From Oscillatoriales cyanobacterium (GTDB lineage Bacteria > Cyanobacteriota > Cyanobacteriia > Cyanobacteriales > Microcoleaceae): 48,791 bases of DNA. Every line of letters starts with the position of its first letter. Position 1 is the stretch's first letter. The DNA is taken from NCBI GenBank assembly GCA_004293365.1, contig RDYN01000147.1, positions 1-48,791 of the forward strand. Reading direction: 5' to 3'. Below, piece after piece: positions 16,107 to 25,261 of the stretch. The position numbers were made by a program, and so were the translations under genes. The notes below the pieces were generated by a model. It did not search any database and was not told the origin of the DNA. It saw nothing but the letters and a program-made list of their open reading frames with translations.

Positions 16107-17315
16107 TTAAACGAGCATTCCCGCAATACAAGCAGTCATAAAACAAGCCACAGAACCAGCAATCATCGCCCTGACGCCCAACCGAGCCAGATCGCTCTTG
16201 CGCGATGGCGCGATCGCACCAATCCCCCCAATTTGAATCCCGATAGAACCAATATTAGAAAAGCCGCACAAAGCATAAGTCGCAATAATTGCCGATCGTT
16301 CCGAAATCGCCTGTTGCTTCACCAATTCCATCAAATCCAAATAAGCAATAAACTCATTTAAAATCGTCTTCTTCCCCAAAATCACCCCAATTTTTCCGCA
16401 ATCTGCCCAAGGCACGCCCATCAGCCAAGCCACCGGAGCCATCAAATAAGAAAAAAGCCCTTCCAGCGACAACCCAGGTAAACTAATCAGCCCGCCAAAC
16501 CAACCCAAAAGTGCATTAAAAAATGCCAACAAACCCAAAAAAGCTATCAGCATTGCCGCCACATTTGCGGCTAACTTCAAACCGTCGCTAGCACCAGAAG
16601 CCGCAGCATCCACGGCATTAGCATAAACCCGTTCCACCTTAATTTCCACCTCGCCAGCAGTTAGGGACTTTTCTGTTTCTGGGTACAGCAATTTAGAAAT
16701 AGCCAAAGCAGCAGGTGCCGACATCACCGACGCAGCAATTAAATGTTGAGGAGACACACCAAAAGAAATGTAAGCCGCCATAACTCCGCCAGCAATTGTC
16801 GCAAAACCCCCGGTCATTACAGCGTGCAGTTCCGAGAGAGTCATCGTCGCTACATAGGGTTTAATTAACAGTGGTGCTTCTGTTTGTCCGACAAAAATAT
16901 TGGCAGCACAAGACAGAGTTTCTGCACCGGAAGTTTTCATGGTTTTAATCATCCCCCAAGCCACCGCCTGCACCACCCGCTGTAAAATACCGTAGTAATA
17001 AAGTAGGGTAATGAACGAAGAGAAAAAGATAATAGTCGGCAGCACTTTAAAAGCGATAAAGTGATCGGCAAATTTATCTCCAAATACGAACTTTGCCCCA
17101 GCATCAGAAAAATTGAGAAATTGAGTGACTAAATCTCCCAAAAATTTAAATAGCGCCAAACCAGGAGCAGTTTTGAGAATCAAAATTGCAAAAATTAGCT
17201 GCAAAGCAATTCCCCACAGTACGGGAGGCCACTTAACAGCGCGCCGATCGACTGAAAAGGCGTAGCACAAACCGACAAAAACCGCTAAGCCCAATACAGA
17301 AACAAGTCTTTCCAT
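16107..17315 (-). CDS. nupC: Concentrative nucleoside transporter NupC family
   Basis: The 402-residue polytopic membrane protein has the CNT layout: N-terminal helices, then the gate region with AANIFVGQTEAPLL and the repeated core HAVMTGGFATIAGGVMAAY. It imports nucleosides with H+ or Na+. Eight to ten membrane helices are evident from the hydrophobic pattern. It is divergent from der with a 71-base gap, so both promoters must overlap there. Substrate range cannot be read from the sequence. Confidence 0.93.
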   Translation of the reverse strand: MERLVSVLGLAVFVGLCYAFSVDRRAVKWPPVLWGIALQLIFAILILKTAPGLALFKFLGDLVTQFLNFSDAGAKFVFGDKFADHFIAFKVLPTIIFFSSFITLLYYYGILQRVVQAVAWGMIKTMKTSGAETLSCAANIFVGQTEAPLLIKPYVATMTLSELHAVMTGGFATIAGGVMAAYISFGVSPQHLIAASVMSAPAALAISKLLYPETEKSLTAGEVEIKVERVYANAVDAAASGASDGLKLAANVAAMLIAFLGLLAFFNALLGWFGGLISLPGLSLEGLFSYLMAPVAWLMGVPWADCGKIGVILGKKTILNEFIAYLDLMELVKQQAISERSAIIATYALCGFSNIGSIGIQIGGIGAIAPSRKSDLARLGVRAMIAGSVACFMTACIAGMLV

Positions 17316-17386
17316 TTCAGATACATTCCGTTATAATAAAAGATTAAAGCTCAAAATTACGGCGCAGCCTAATTGCTGCTACTTTT

Positions 17387-18748
17387 ATGCCTCTACCTAT
17401 AGTTGCTATTATTGGACGCCCCAATGTAGGCAAATCGACGATCGTCAACCGTTTAGCCAACAGCCAAGACGCGATCGTCCACGACGAACCGGGAATCACG
17501 CGCGATCGCACGTACAGACCAGCATACTGGGGCGATCGCGAATATCAAATCGTAGACACAGGCGGGCTAGTATTCGACGACGAAACCGAATTTCTGCCAT
17601 TAATCCGCGAACAAGCAATGGCCGCCCTCGCAGAAGCCAGCGCAGCCATTTTCGTAGTAGACGGAAAAACCGGACTCACCGGCGGCGACGAATCCATCGC
17701 CTCTTGGCTGCGGGTGCAAAAAGTCCCCGTCATTCTAGCCGTCAATAAATGCGAATCGGAAAACACAGGACTCACCCAAGCAGCAGATTTTTGGACATTG
17801 GGACTGGGAGAACCATACCCCATTTCCGGGATTCACGGTAACGGCACCGGCGAATTGCTAGACCAATTAATGACTTATCTTCCCACAGAAGTAGAGCCAG
17901 AAGTAGACGAAATAAAAGTAGCAATAATCGGTCGTCCCAACGTCGGAAAATCCAGTTTGCTAAACGCATTTCTCGGAGAAAACCGCGCCATAGTCAGCCC
18001 AATTTCCGGCACAACCCGCGACGCAATTGACACCATAGTAGAACGCAACGGCCAAACCTACCGCCTGATCGACACAGCCGGAATTCGCAAAAAGAAAAAC
18101 GTCGAATACGGCGCCGAATTTTTCGGGATCAACCGCGCTTTCAAAGCCATCCGCCGCGCCGATGTCATACTGCTAGTAATCGATGCAATTGACGGCGTTA
18201 CCGACCAAGATCAAAAATTAGCCGATCGCATCAGCCAAGAAGGTCGAGCCTGCATCATCGTCATCAACAAATGGGACGCCATAGAAAAAGACAACGACAC
18301 TATCTACGAGTACGAAAAAACAGCAAGAACTAAACTGTATTTCCTCGACTGGGCAGAAATGATATTCGTCAGCGCCATGAGCGGACAGCGAGTTGAAAAA
18401 GTCATTGAATTAGTAGACAAAGCCTCCGACGAACACAAACGTCGCGTCGCTACCGCCGTCATCAACGAAGTCATAGAAGAAGCCACAACCTGGCACTCAG
18501 CGCCAGTTACCCGCCAAGGAAAACAAGGCAAAATTTATTACGGTACTCAAGTGCGATCGCAACCGCCAACAATTGCATTATTCGTCAACGATCCAAAACG
18601 ATTCACCGAAAACTACCGCCGCTACATGGAAAGCCAATTCCGCAAACACCTCGGCTTTACAGGTACACCAATGCGGCTGCTTTGGAGAGGCAAAAAAGTG
18701 CGAGCCAGCGAAGTCAGCACAACCAACAGAGCACTGCGCGTGAAGTAA
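17387..18748 (+). CDS. der: Ribosome biogenesis GTPase Der (EngA)
   Basis: Der is a tandem GTPase needed for 50S subunit maturation. Two G domains each show P-loop GRPNVGKS (near residues 10 and 185), GxTRD switch motifs, DTGG/DTAG and NKCE/NKWD. The C-terminal KH-like domain carries the [10 protein letters not shown] and LRxxxR-type pattern. Length (453) is normal. Start is the ATG at 17387. There is no operon partner; the next gene is 264 bases away, behind a possible terminator. Confidence 0.97.
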   Translation: MPLPIVAIIGRPNVGKSTIVNRLANSQDAIVHDEPGITRDRTYRPAYWGDREYQIVDTGGLVFDDETEFLPLIREQAMAALAEASAAIFVVDGKTGLTGGDESIASWLRVQKVPVILAVNKCESENTGLTQAADFWTLGLGEPYPISGIHGNGTGELLDQLMTYLPTEVEPEVDEIKVAIIGRPNVGKSSLLNAFLGENRAIVSPISGTTRDAIDTIVERNGQTYRLIDTAGIRKKKNVEYGAEFFGINRAFKAIRRADVILLVIDAIDGVTDQDQKLADRISQEGRACIIVINKWDAIEKDNDTIYEYEKTARTKLYFLDWAEMIFVSAMSGQRVEKVIELVDKASDEHKRRVATAVINEVIEEATTWHSAPVTRQGKQGKIYYGTQVRSQPPTIALFVNDPKRFTENYRRYMESQFRKHLGFTGTPMRLLWRGKKVRASEVSTTNRALRVK

Positions 18749-18769
18749 TTCTAGACTTTAGATCAAAGA

Positions 18770-18812
18770 AAAAACGCAGTTTAATAATCAAAGCAAATTG
18801 CGTTTCTTTCTT
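18770..18812 (+). terminator. Possible der terminator
   Basis: AACGCAGTTT pairs imperfectly with AAATTGCGTT and is followed by the U-rich TCTTTCTTT. One mismatch and a long loop make it moderate. Confidence 0.4.
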
Positions 18813-18814
18813 TA

Positions 18815-18950
18815 CTCTTCCTTCTTTCTCTTCCTTCGCGTCCTTCGCGTCTTCGCGGTTCAATAAATTAGACCTTTTGTATAAGTCATTTTTTGATACA
18901 GAAACCGCAGATATAAAGCAGACAAACACAGAGAAACGCAGATAATTTCC
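18815..18950. repeat. Short tandem and dispersed repeats between der and cbiQ-like gene
   Basis: CTTCCTTCGCGTCCTTCGCG words are followed by AAACCGCAGATA, AAACACAGAGAA and AAACGCAGATAA words, a repeat style common in cyanobacterial spacers. No gene is supported. Confidence 0.6.
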
Positions 18951-19012
18951 AGATAATTTGGGAATGAATGCAAGATGTCTATTGATATTATTAAAAATTT
19001 TAAATCGACAAC

Positions 19013-20008
19013 ATGGATTTATTGCGATCTCTCCCCATTGGACTTTACCTAGAACAACCCGTAACTTGGCTGCACAGGCTAGATTCCCGCGTTAAACTAG
19101 CCTGGTTGATGACATTTCTAATCGCGCCCATACTCGCCAATCCCATTTGGCGGTTGATGCTAGTAGTAATGTTAATCGTACTGACACTAAGCGCAGCCAT
19201 TCCCTTCCGCGTCTGGAAACAGCAAATGGGGCTGCTGCTGCTATTCTGCCTTTTAGTATTTTGCCTCAGCGCGATCGCCCCCGACGCACTTCCCTCAGAA
19301 CACCAGCCCCGCATCCCCGCCGACGAATTAACCTTTTCCCAACAGCCCGCAACCCTTCCACCCGCTCAAGATCCCAAACCCTGGTACAAACCTTTTAACT
19401 TAGGCTCAAAGTCTCCAACCCAAAATCCTAAAGTTCAAACCCAAAATAAACTCCCCCAACCCACAAACTACAGTTACGTTTTATTCAAAGGCGGCCCCGT
19501 TAAAATCACTCGCAAATCCTTAGATTTAGCTATCAACGTCAGCACCTTATTTTTCACAGTAATTTACAGCACCAACCTCTACCTCCTCACCACAGCCAGC
19601 GAAGAAATTACCGCCGCTATCGAAAACTTAATGCAGCCGCTGCGCCGCTTGCGCTGGCCTGTCACCGAAATTGCACTAACATTAACGTTATCTTTGCGGT
19701 TTATTCCCCTAGTATTGGAAGAAATACAAAATTTAGTGCGATCGGTCAGCACTAGAGCCATAAACTGGAAAAAACTCGGATTTCGCCGTGCTTCTCAAGT
19801 TTGGTTAATGATTGCTGAGAGGCTGTTAGAAAATTTGCTGTTACGAGCAGAACAAATGGCTAGTGCAATGACTGTTCGCGGCTTCACAAGTCCCGATCGA
19901 CACCGTGTAGAATGGCATCAGTTGCACTTCAAAATCCGAGACTGGATCGCCCTCGGCTGCTTGCTCGCCCTCTGGAGCGCCCGCTTGGTTTGGGGTTGGG
20001 ACAGCTAG
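19013..20008 (+). CDS. ECF transporter T component (EcfT/CbiQ family)
   Basis: EcfT proteins join the substrate-binding S component and the two ATPases of vitamin or metal importers. This 331-residue membrane protein has N-terminal motif LDSRVKLAW, several hydrophobic helices, and the coupling helices with RRLRWPVTE and AMTVRGF (the A-x-x-R-G type motif). Residues ~95-165 are a polar Pro/Gln-rich insertion, longer than usual. No ATPase or S component gene is adjacent, so it should work with shared ECF ATPases encoded elsewhere. The substrate is unknown. Confidence 0.85.
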   Translation: MDLLRSLPIGLYLEQPVTWLHRLDSRVKLAWLMTFLIAPILANPIWRLMLVVMLIVLTLSAAIPFRVWKQQMGLLLLFCLLVFCLSAIAPDALPSEHQPRIPADELTFSQQPATLPPAQDPKPWYKPFNLGSKSPTQNPKVQTQNKLPQPTNYSYVLFKGGPVKITRKSLDLAINVSTLFFTVIYSTNLYLLTTASEEITAAIENLMQPLRRLRWPVTEIALTLTLSLRFIPLVLEEIQNLVRSVSTRAINWKKLGFRRASQVWLMIAERLLENLLLRAEQMASAMTVRGFTSPDRHRVEWHQLHFKIRDWIALGCLLALWSARLVWGWDS

Positions 20009-20280
20009 GATTTTAGATTTTAGATTTTAGATTTTAGATTGATGGAATTTGAGATTGAAGAATTGGTTCGGGAGCATCAAGCGCAAGCTGTGCTGTTGTA
20101 GGGCGATCGTCCCCGCTCGCTTTCGGTTGTACAAGCAAGCAACACCGAACTCGCACGCATTAAAGCAAAACTGATACCAGTTTCAAACAAGAATGCAACT
20201 GTAGGTGGACTCCAAACCCATATCCAGTCAGTCATCCCCAATTCTAAAATCTAAAATCTAAAATCTAAAATCCTATGAGA
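20009..20280. repeat. Spacer with two AAATCTA heptamer arrays
   Basis: TTTTAGA/AAATCTA heptamers occupy 20010-20040 and, in the opposite orientation, 20243-20275. Between them is ~200 bases of degenerate sequence without a complete gene. The two arrays face each other as an inverted pair. Confidence 0.7.
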
Positions 20281-20339
20281 TGCTCGGGCGCGATCGTGCT
20301 GCTAAAGTAATGGATGCAAATATTTAGAGATCCAAGACC

Positions 20340-20774
20340 TTGAACATCTATCTTGGGACAGATATCGTATATGTTCCGCGCATTCAAGCTGCATTAGATC
20401 GGTTTGGCGATCGCTTCCTGGAAAAAGTTTACACCCCGGCCGAACAAAGAGACTGCGGACAACTAAATTCTCAAGACAGCAGCATTAAAGGTAAAATGAA
20501 CCGAGTTTCCTGCAACCAACTAGCGGGGCGCTGGGCTGCCAAGGAAGCTGTTGTCAAGGCTCTAGGCACGGGATGGCGCGGAATACGGTATGCAGATGTG
20601 GAAATTCGGCGCTCCGAAAACGGTGTTCCTAACGTGCAACTGCACGGAACCGCCGCCACACGAGCCTCTGTTTGGGGAAATTGCCAGTGGCAGTTGAGCC
20701 TCAGTCACGATGGAGACTATAGCATGGCTACGGCGATCGCCTTTTGCACCCCGCGCGCGATCGAGCGAAACTAA
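20340..20774 (+). CDS. acpS: Holo-acyl-carrier-protein synthase
   Basis: AcpS transfers 4'-phosphopantetheine from CoA to acyl carrier protein. The Mg-binding motif GTDIVYV near the N-terminus and WAAKEAVVKALGTG in the middle are diagnostic, as is SLSHDGDY. Start is TTG at 20340, which puts GTDIV at the usual distance from the N-terminus; no ATG is available. A polar insertion of about 15 residues (SQDSSIKGKMN) lies in the middle. It is followed after 42 bases by pipX on the same strand and may be in the same operon. Confidence 0.95.
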   Translation: MNIYLGTDIVYVPRIQAALDRFGDRFLEKVYTPAEQRDCGQLNSQDSSIKGKMNRVSCNQLAGRWAAKEAVVKALGTGWRGIRYADVEIRRSENGVPNVQLHGTAATRASVWGNCQWQLSLSHDGDYSMATAIAFCTPRAIERN

Positions 20775-20816
20775 AATCTAAATCTTTAATCTAATATCGA
20801 TCGATTGTGAGCGTGA

Positions 20817-21086
20817 ATGACTACCGAAACCTACCTGAACCATCCAAACTTTGGCCTCCTCTTCAGGGTATCCCAGGTTGAAGACAGCCAAGAATTATTT
20901 ACCACCCTATATGCCCAGCGCCTATTTTTCTTAGTAACCAACGGCCCTGGCGGCCTCAGATTCGATCCCATCAGTCGCTCCGACGCTCGCCTCATGGTCG
21001 AAATTCGCCTGCGAACCCTCCGTCGCAGCGGTCAATATCAGGAGTACGACCAATTGCAGGCCATTCACAAGCGCACATTTCAATAG
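20817..21086 (+). CDS. pipX: PII-interacting protein PipX
   Basis: PipX is a cyanobacterial coactivator of the nitrogen regulator NtcA and is sequestered by PII according to the 2-oxoglutarate and energy state. The 89-residue protein has the N-terminal Tudor-like fold (NHPNFGLLFRV, YAQRLFFLV) and C-terminal helices (ARLMVEIRLRTLRRSGQ). Length and sequence are typical. It is followed by the YggS-type gene pipY, the usual partner. Confidence 0.97.
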   Translation: MTTETYLNHPNFGLLFRVSQVEDSQELFTTLYAQRLFFLVTNGPGGLRFDPISRSDARLMVEIRLRTLRRSGQYQEYDQLQAIHKRTFQ

Positions 21087-21087
21087 C

Positions 21088-21140
21088 AAAAATCGGTAAT
21101 TGGCAATTGGTCATCGGTAATTGGTAACTTGGTAATTGAT
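21088..21140. repeat. GGTAATTG heptamer-like repeats between pipX and pipY
   Basis: Six loosely repeated GGTAATTG/GGCAATTG words fill half of the pipX-pipY spacer, widening a normally tight operon. Confidence 0.6.
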
Positions 21141-21186
21141 ATCTGTCTTAATTGTCCTGCCCTCCACTCAAGAGCGCCCTGCACCC

Positions 21187-21852
21187 ATGACCATTGCCTC
21201 TCGAATTAACAGCATTCGCCAACAGTTGCCGAAATCAGTGCGGTTAATTGCCGTTACCAAACAGGTACCGACTGATGCTATCCGCGAAGCCTACGACGCG
21301 GGCATCCGAGATTTTGGCGAGAGCAAGGTTCAAGAGACTGCCGAAAAACAAAGCCAACTGCAAGATTTGCCGGATATTAACTGGCACTTGATCGGCCACT
21401 TGCAAGCCAACAAAGCAGCAAAGGCCCTAGAGCATTTCCAGTGGATTCACTCTCTCGATAACTTAAAACTGGCTCAGCGGATTTCGCGCATAGCCGGCGA
21501 AATGTCCTGCTCCCCGCAAGTCTGCCTGCAAGTAAAAATATTGCCAGACCCCGACAAATACGGGTGGAGCGTCCCAGAACTGCTGACCCACCTGCCCGAA
21601 CTCAACAAATGTCAGCATATCAAAATTCAAGGTTTGATGACAATACCTCCGATCGGATTAGATGACTCGCAAATCCTAGAATTGTTTAACAGCACCCGCG
21701 AACTTGCTGACAAAATCCAGCAGCAAAATTTGCCAAACATTCAAATGCAACAGCTCTCAATGGGGATGTCGGGAGATTATCATTTGGCAATTCAAGCAGG
21801 TGCTACTATGGTACGCGTCGGACAAACCTTATTTGGGTCTAGGAGGGGATAA
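21187..21852 (+). CDS. pipY: PLP homeostasis protein PipY (YggS family)
   Basis: This single-domain pyridoxal-phosphate binding protein controls PLP pools and amino-acid homeostasis. It is a TIM-barrel with the PLP lysine in LIAVTKQV and later NFGESKVQE-like (DFGESKVQE), WHLIGHLQANK, GLMTIPP, LSMGMSGDY and VRVGQTLFG. I chose the ATG at 21187 (221 residues). The frame extends to a TTG at 21136, but the extra 17 residues are not family-like. Together with pipX it forms the known cyanobacterial pair. Confidence 0.96.
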   Translation: MTIASRINSIRQQLPKSVRLIAVTKQVPTDAIREAYDAGIRDFGESKVQETAEKQSQLQDLPDINWHLIGHLQANKAAKALEHFQWIHSLDNLKLAQRISRIAGEMSCSPQVCLQVKILPDPDKYGWSVPELLTHLPELNKCQHIKIQGLMTIPPIGLDDSQILELFNSTRELADKIQQQNLPNIQMQQLSMGMSGDYHLAIQAGATMVRVGQTLFGSRRG

Positions 21853-21969
21853 AATTTTGAAATCTTCTGATAAGGACAAGTTAGGTTAAATATAGAGTAG
21901 TTAACGACCCGAGGCTAACCCGCAACGCGAGTATAGTCGGGGCAGTACAGTCGTAAAGGAGCGTGAACC

Positions 21970-22602
21970 ATGAACATTGTGTCTAAGCTGCGAGATTTTA
22001 TAGGCTTCAACAATGAGCCTGAATACGATTACGAGTACGACGAAACGGAAAGCGAGCGCTTTGGGAACGTCTACCAACCGCCTGAACCAAACGCCGCCGC
22101 CACTGCTGCTGCTACAGCAGCAGAAGAAGAACGCCGCCAAAATCGCAGAATGCGGGAGCGGTCAGTAGTAGGATCGACAGGTACGGATGTTGTTGCACCA
22201 AGCGGGGGAGTAGGATCGGTAATGAATAACGTGATTGGAATGCCTGGATCTATGAACGGGATTTCGGAAGTAGTAGTGATGGAGCCGCGCACTTTTGAAG
22301 AGATGCCGGCAGCAATTCGAGCGCTTAAAGAACGCAAATCTGTGGTTTTGAACCTGACGGTGATGGATCCAGACCAAGCGCAAAGAGCTGTGGACTTTGT
22401 GGCGGGCGGTACTTACGCCCTTGACGGTCATCAAGAGCGCATTGGCGAAAGCATTTTCTTGTTTACGCCTAGCTGCGTGCAAGTAAGAACTCAGTCTGGT
22501 GTGGTTCACGAAGTGCCCCCAGCTCAAGGACGCCCGCGCCCTGCTGCGGCTGCTCCTGCACCGACAGTCTGGCCGGCTGAACAAGCTCAATTGGCTCAGT
22601 AA
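21970..22602 (+). CDS. sepF: Cell division protein SepF
   Basis: SepF (Cdv2) anchors FtsZ to the membrane and is essential for septum formation in cyanobacteria. The first residues form the membrane amphipathic helix ([13 protein letters not shown]), then an acidic linker rich in Ala, and the SepF core at ~95-185 ([53 protein letters not shown]). GGAG 9 bases before the ATG fits. It lies 117 bases after pipY, a typical arrangement. Confidence 0.96.
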   Translation: MNIVSKLRDFIGFNNEPEYDYEYDETESERFGNVYQPPEPNAAATAAATAAEEERRQNRRMRERSVVGSTGTDVVAPSGGVGSVMNNVIGMPGSMNGISEVVVMEPRTFEEMPAAIRALKERKSVVLNLTVMDPDQAQRAVDFVAGGTYALDGHQERIGESIFLFTPSCVQVRTQSGVVHEVPPAQGRPRPAAAAPAPTVWPAEQAQLAQ

Positions 22603-22603
22603 T

Positions 22604-22668
22604 CAGTTGACAGTTGACTGTTGACTGTTGACTGTTGACTGTTGGCAGTTGGCAGTTGGCAGTTGACT
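22604..22668. repeat. Heptamer array after sepF
   Basis: CAGTTGA, CTGTTGA and CAGTTGG heptamers, about nine copies, start two bases after the sepF stop codon. Confidence 0.85.
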
Positions 22669-22715
22669 AATAACAATAGGACTAAAACAAAAAAAATGTC
22701 TGTTATCGGTAGTTG

Positions 22716-22985
22716 GTAAGGTGCGCAATGCGCACCCTACATATATAGTGTGTGCGTCGAGTACCGAACTAATAACCAGTAAGGTGCGCAGTAAGGTGCG
22801 CAATGCGCACCCTACATATATAGTGTGTGCGTCGAGTACCGAACTAATAACCAGTAAGGTGCGCATTGCGCACCCTACATATATAGTGTGTGCGTCGAGT
22901 ACAGTGTGTGCGTCGAGTACCGAACTAATAACCAGTAAGGTGCGCATTGCGCACCTACATATATAGTGTGTGCGTCGAGTACCGA
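22716..22985. repeat. Tandem GTAAGGTGCGCA...GTGTGTGCGTCGAGTACC repeats
   Basis: Four long units, each with a GGTGCGCATTGCGCACC palindrome, a CATATATAGTGTGTGCG segment and a CGAACTAATAACC linker, follow one another. A short half-unit is inserted at ~22780 and a small internal duplication (GTGTGTGCGTCGAGTAC) lies at ~22890. Confidence 0.9.
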
Positions 22986-23078
22986 ACTAATAACCAATAA
23001 CAATAACCAATAACTAATAACCAATAACTAATAACTAATAACCAATAACTAATAACTAATAACCAATAACTAATAACT
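22986..23078. repeat. AATAACC/AATAACT heptamer array reaching the proC start codon
   Basis: About thirteen heptamers AATAACY run up to and touch the ATG of proC, leaving no room for a normal Shine-Dalgarno site or a conventional promoter close to the gene. Confidence 0.9.
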
Positions 23079-23918
23079 ATGATAAAATTTGGTACGATCG
23101 GCGGCGGGGTAATGGGAGAAGCTCTCTTATCCCGCCTCATAGCACAAAAAGTTTATTTGCCATCAGAAATATTGGTGAGCGATCCGCAACCGCAACGGCG
23201 CGAATTTTTGACGGAAACCTACGGAATCGGAACAACAGCCAGCAATCTAGAAGTTGCTACCGCTACAGAAGTGCTGTTTTTGGCGATTAAACCGCAAATT
23301 TTTGAGAAAGTAGCTTTGGAATTGGCGGTGGCGACCGATCGCAAACAAGGAAATAATGGAGAAACAGCTAATTCTCAGCCATCCGCAGCGATCGTGTCAA
23401 TTTTGGCCGGAGTTCCCCTCAGCAAGCTCGAAGCAGCCTTCCCGGGGCGCTCAGTGCTGCGGGTGATGCCAAATACTCCGGCTACGGTAGGCGCGGGAAT
23501 GAGCGCGATCGCCCCGGGGAAACTCGTGCAACCGGCCCATTTAGAATTAGTCAAGCGGATGTTTCAGGCCGTGGGAGAAGTCGTAGAAGTGCCTGAAAGT
23601 ATGCTGGATGCGGTGACTGGGCTTTCCGGTTCCGGGCCCGGTTATGTTGCGATTTTTATCGAAGCATTGACAGATGGCGGAGTTTGTGCTGGTTTGCCGC
23701 GGGCGATCGCCTCCCAATTAGCAATCCAAACAGTATTCGGTACAGCGAAGCTGTTGCAAGAAACAGGAATGCACCCAGCAGAATTGAAAGATCGAGTGAC
23801 AAGTCCTGGCGGCACAACTATTGCCGGAATTGCTACCTTAGAAAGTAACGGCTTTCGATCGGCGCTGATCGAAGCAGTGAAAGCAGCTTGTTTGCGCTCT
23901 CAAGAATTAGGGAAATAA
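23079..23918 (+). CDS. proC: Pyrroline-5-carboxylate reductase
   Basis: ProC reduces 1-pyrroline-5-carboxylate to proline with NAD(P)H. The N-terminal Rossmann motif is GTIGGGVMGEALL and the catalytic C-domain shows MPNTPATVGAGMS, VTGLSGSGPGYVA and RVTSPGGTT. The length (279) is normal for the family. The ATG at 23079 follows a heptamer array directly, with no ribosome binding site. A ~10-residue polar stretch near residue 95 (DRKQGNNGETANSQ) is a minor insertion. Confidence 0.96.
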   Translation: MIKFGTIGGGVMGEALLSRLIAQKVYLPSEILVSDPQPQRREFLTETYGIGTTASNLEVATATEVLFLAIKPQIFEKVALELAVATDRKQGNNGETANSQPSAAIVSILAGVPLSKLEAAFPGRSVLRVMPNTPATVGAGMSAIAPGKLVQPAHLELVKRMFQAVGEVVEVPESMLDAVTGLSGSGPGYVAIFIEALTDGGVCAGLPRAIASQLAIQTVFGTAKLLQETGMHPAELKDRVTSPGGTTIAGIATLESNGFRSALIEAVKAACLRSQELGK

Positions 23919-24050
23919 CAGCAGAGAATTTAAATGGCTTATAGCGAATTCAGCCTAAAGTAACTTGTCAAGCAATTCGACTTAACTCTCCAGGAAAATC
24001 AAGATTTATTTGCTCATATACAGAAATCCTAAGTCATTTGTATAATTATT

Positions 24051-24115
24051 GTAGGGGCAAACCCCCCGTGGTTGCCGGCTTTGGCTGGGGTAGGCACTCT
24101 TGGCACTACCCCTAC
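24051..24115. repeat. GTAGGGG...CCCCTAC inverted repeat
   Basis: GTAGGGG at 24051 faces CCCCTAC at 24109-24115 around a GC-rich middle (CTTTGGCTGGGG). A similar GTAGGGGCGGGTT word occurs at 43865. The rest of the spacer 23919-24244 has no gene that I can support. Confidence 0.6.
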
Positions 24116-24244
24116 ATATTTGTACTCCTGCAAGGATTGCTATATATGACTTTTATGAACTCAAAGCTATGAATTTTATGAAGTAAATTAATGAATATTA
24201 TGAATTGACTTTGAGAGTAATTCATTTAATGATGTTGACATCGG

Positions 24245-24616
24245 ATGAAATTATTAGCGAGCAAGGAGAAACTTGTGGTGTACATCCAAAGCTACGACAT
24301 CATACAGGAAAGTTTTGGTGAAGAAGTATACTCTCAAATCAAAGTAGAGTGGCTATTTGGAGATCAATTACCTGATTTGGTAGAGATTTATATTGGATCA
24401 ACAAAATCTCAGGTGAGAATTGTGAACTGTGAGAGGAGTGTTACACTTCTTGCACCTAGAAGGGAAATGGTTAAGGTTAGAGTCTGTCCTCGTTTAATAT
24501 CTTCTCAAACAGATGGACATTATGTTTTTAAGGAGACCATGCCCTATAACCGGATGCAAGCGGAAGAGGTACATTGGGAAACCTTTTGCTTGACAGGTTA
24601 TCTACGCACGTGTTGA
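24245..24616 (+). CDS. Hypothetical protein upstream of a TPR gene
   Basis: The 123-residue soluble protein has no signal peptide or membrane helix. It is rich in beta-strand-like alternation (VEIYIGSTKSQVRIVNC, MVKVRVCPRL) and has four cysteines without a metal motif. I do not recognise it. It lies 46 bases upstream of the TPR gene on the same strand, so the two are probably co-transcribed, and both are less rich in HIP1 than their neighbours. Confidence 0.5.
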   Translation: MKLLASKEKLVVYIQSYDIIQESFGEEVYSQIKVEWLFGDQLPDLVEIYIGSTKSQVRIVNCERSVTLLAPRREMVKVRVCPRLISSQTDGHYVFKETMPYNRMQAEEVHWETFCLTGYLRTC

Positions 24617-24662
24617 AAAGATACCGATGAATTTCTGATCGGATGAAATTGAGGAGATCCTG

Positions 24663-25148
24663 ATGAGCCAAAGTAATGATTACCAAGCCGAATTACAAAT
24701 ATGGCAGACCCACTTAGCAAATGCCCAATTGATAGGCGATCGCGATTTTGAAGCTACTGCATTCACAAATATTGGTGCTATTCATGCTTTCCTAAATCAA
24801 TATCTCAGAGCCATTGAGTTTTATCATTTAGGACTCAATCTGTTCAGAGAGATGAGAGATAGGCGTCAGGAAGTCTGGGTATTGAACAACATCGGTACAG
24901 CCTATAAGAACCTTAATCAGTACGACAAAGCTGTAGAAGCTTACCAAAATGCGATTACTGTTTCTCAATTAGAAGGAACACTTATTCGAGAGGGTTGGGT
25001 ATTAAAAAATCTTGGTCATACTTATCTCTCGATGTCTCAACATGATAAGGCGATTGAAGTTTTTCAGAAGGCAGTTATGGTCTTTCGGGTAACGAATAGT
25101 ACAGAGGAAGAAGCTGATGTGCTGAAGCTTTTACAAGAAGTTCAATAG
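24663..25148 (+). CDS. Tetratricopeptide repeat protein
   Basis: The 161-residue protein is made of about four TPR units (FTNIGAIHAFLNQYLRAIEFY, NNIGTAYKNLNQYDKAVEAY, KNLGHTYLSMSQHDKAIEVF), the class that binds peptides or partner proteins. A strong GAGGAGATCCTG site precedes the ATG. The repeats look like the sensor part of larger cyanobacterial TPR-CHAT or TPR-kinase proteins, but no effector domain is present. It may work with the protein encoded immediately upstream. Confidence 0.75.
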   Translation: MSQSNDYQAELQIWQTHLANAQLIGDRDFEATAFTNIGAIHAFLNQYLRAIEFYHLGLNLFREMRDRRQEVWVLNNIGTAYKNLNQYDKAVEAYQNAITVSQLEGTLIREGWVLKNLGHTYLSMSQHDKAIEVFQKAVMVFRVTNSTEEEADVLKLLQEVQ

Positions 25149-25219
25149 ACATCTCCAATAACTCTTGTGGGGCGGGTATCTTGCCTGCCTTTTACAGGCA
25201 GCTCTTCCGACAACTTGGG

Positions 25220-25247
25220 GTATAATGTACCTATCGCTACATTATAC
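25220..25247. promoter_or_regulatory. Perfect palindrome with NtcA-type GTAN8TAC core
   Basis: GTATAATGTA and TACATTATAC form a 10-base-pair inverted repeat around CCTATCGC. The centre reads GTA-N8-TAC, the consensus of the nitrogen regulator NtcA. A TAATCT box lies 29 bases downstream, further than the usual ~22. The only frame downstream is a short transposase-like remnant, so it could instead be a mobile element end. Confidence 0.35.
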
Positions 25248-25261
25248 TCCTCTGACTAGAT

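Noticed and set aside
22721..22966. Repetitive 81-codon frame between sepF and proC
   Set aside because: It is a translation of the tandem repeat only (repeated VCASSTELITSKVR).
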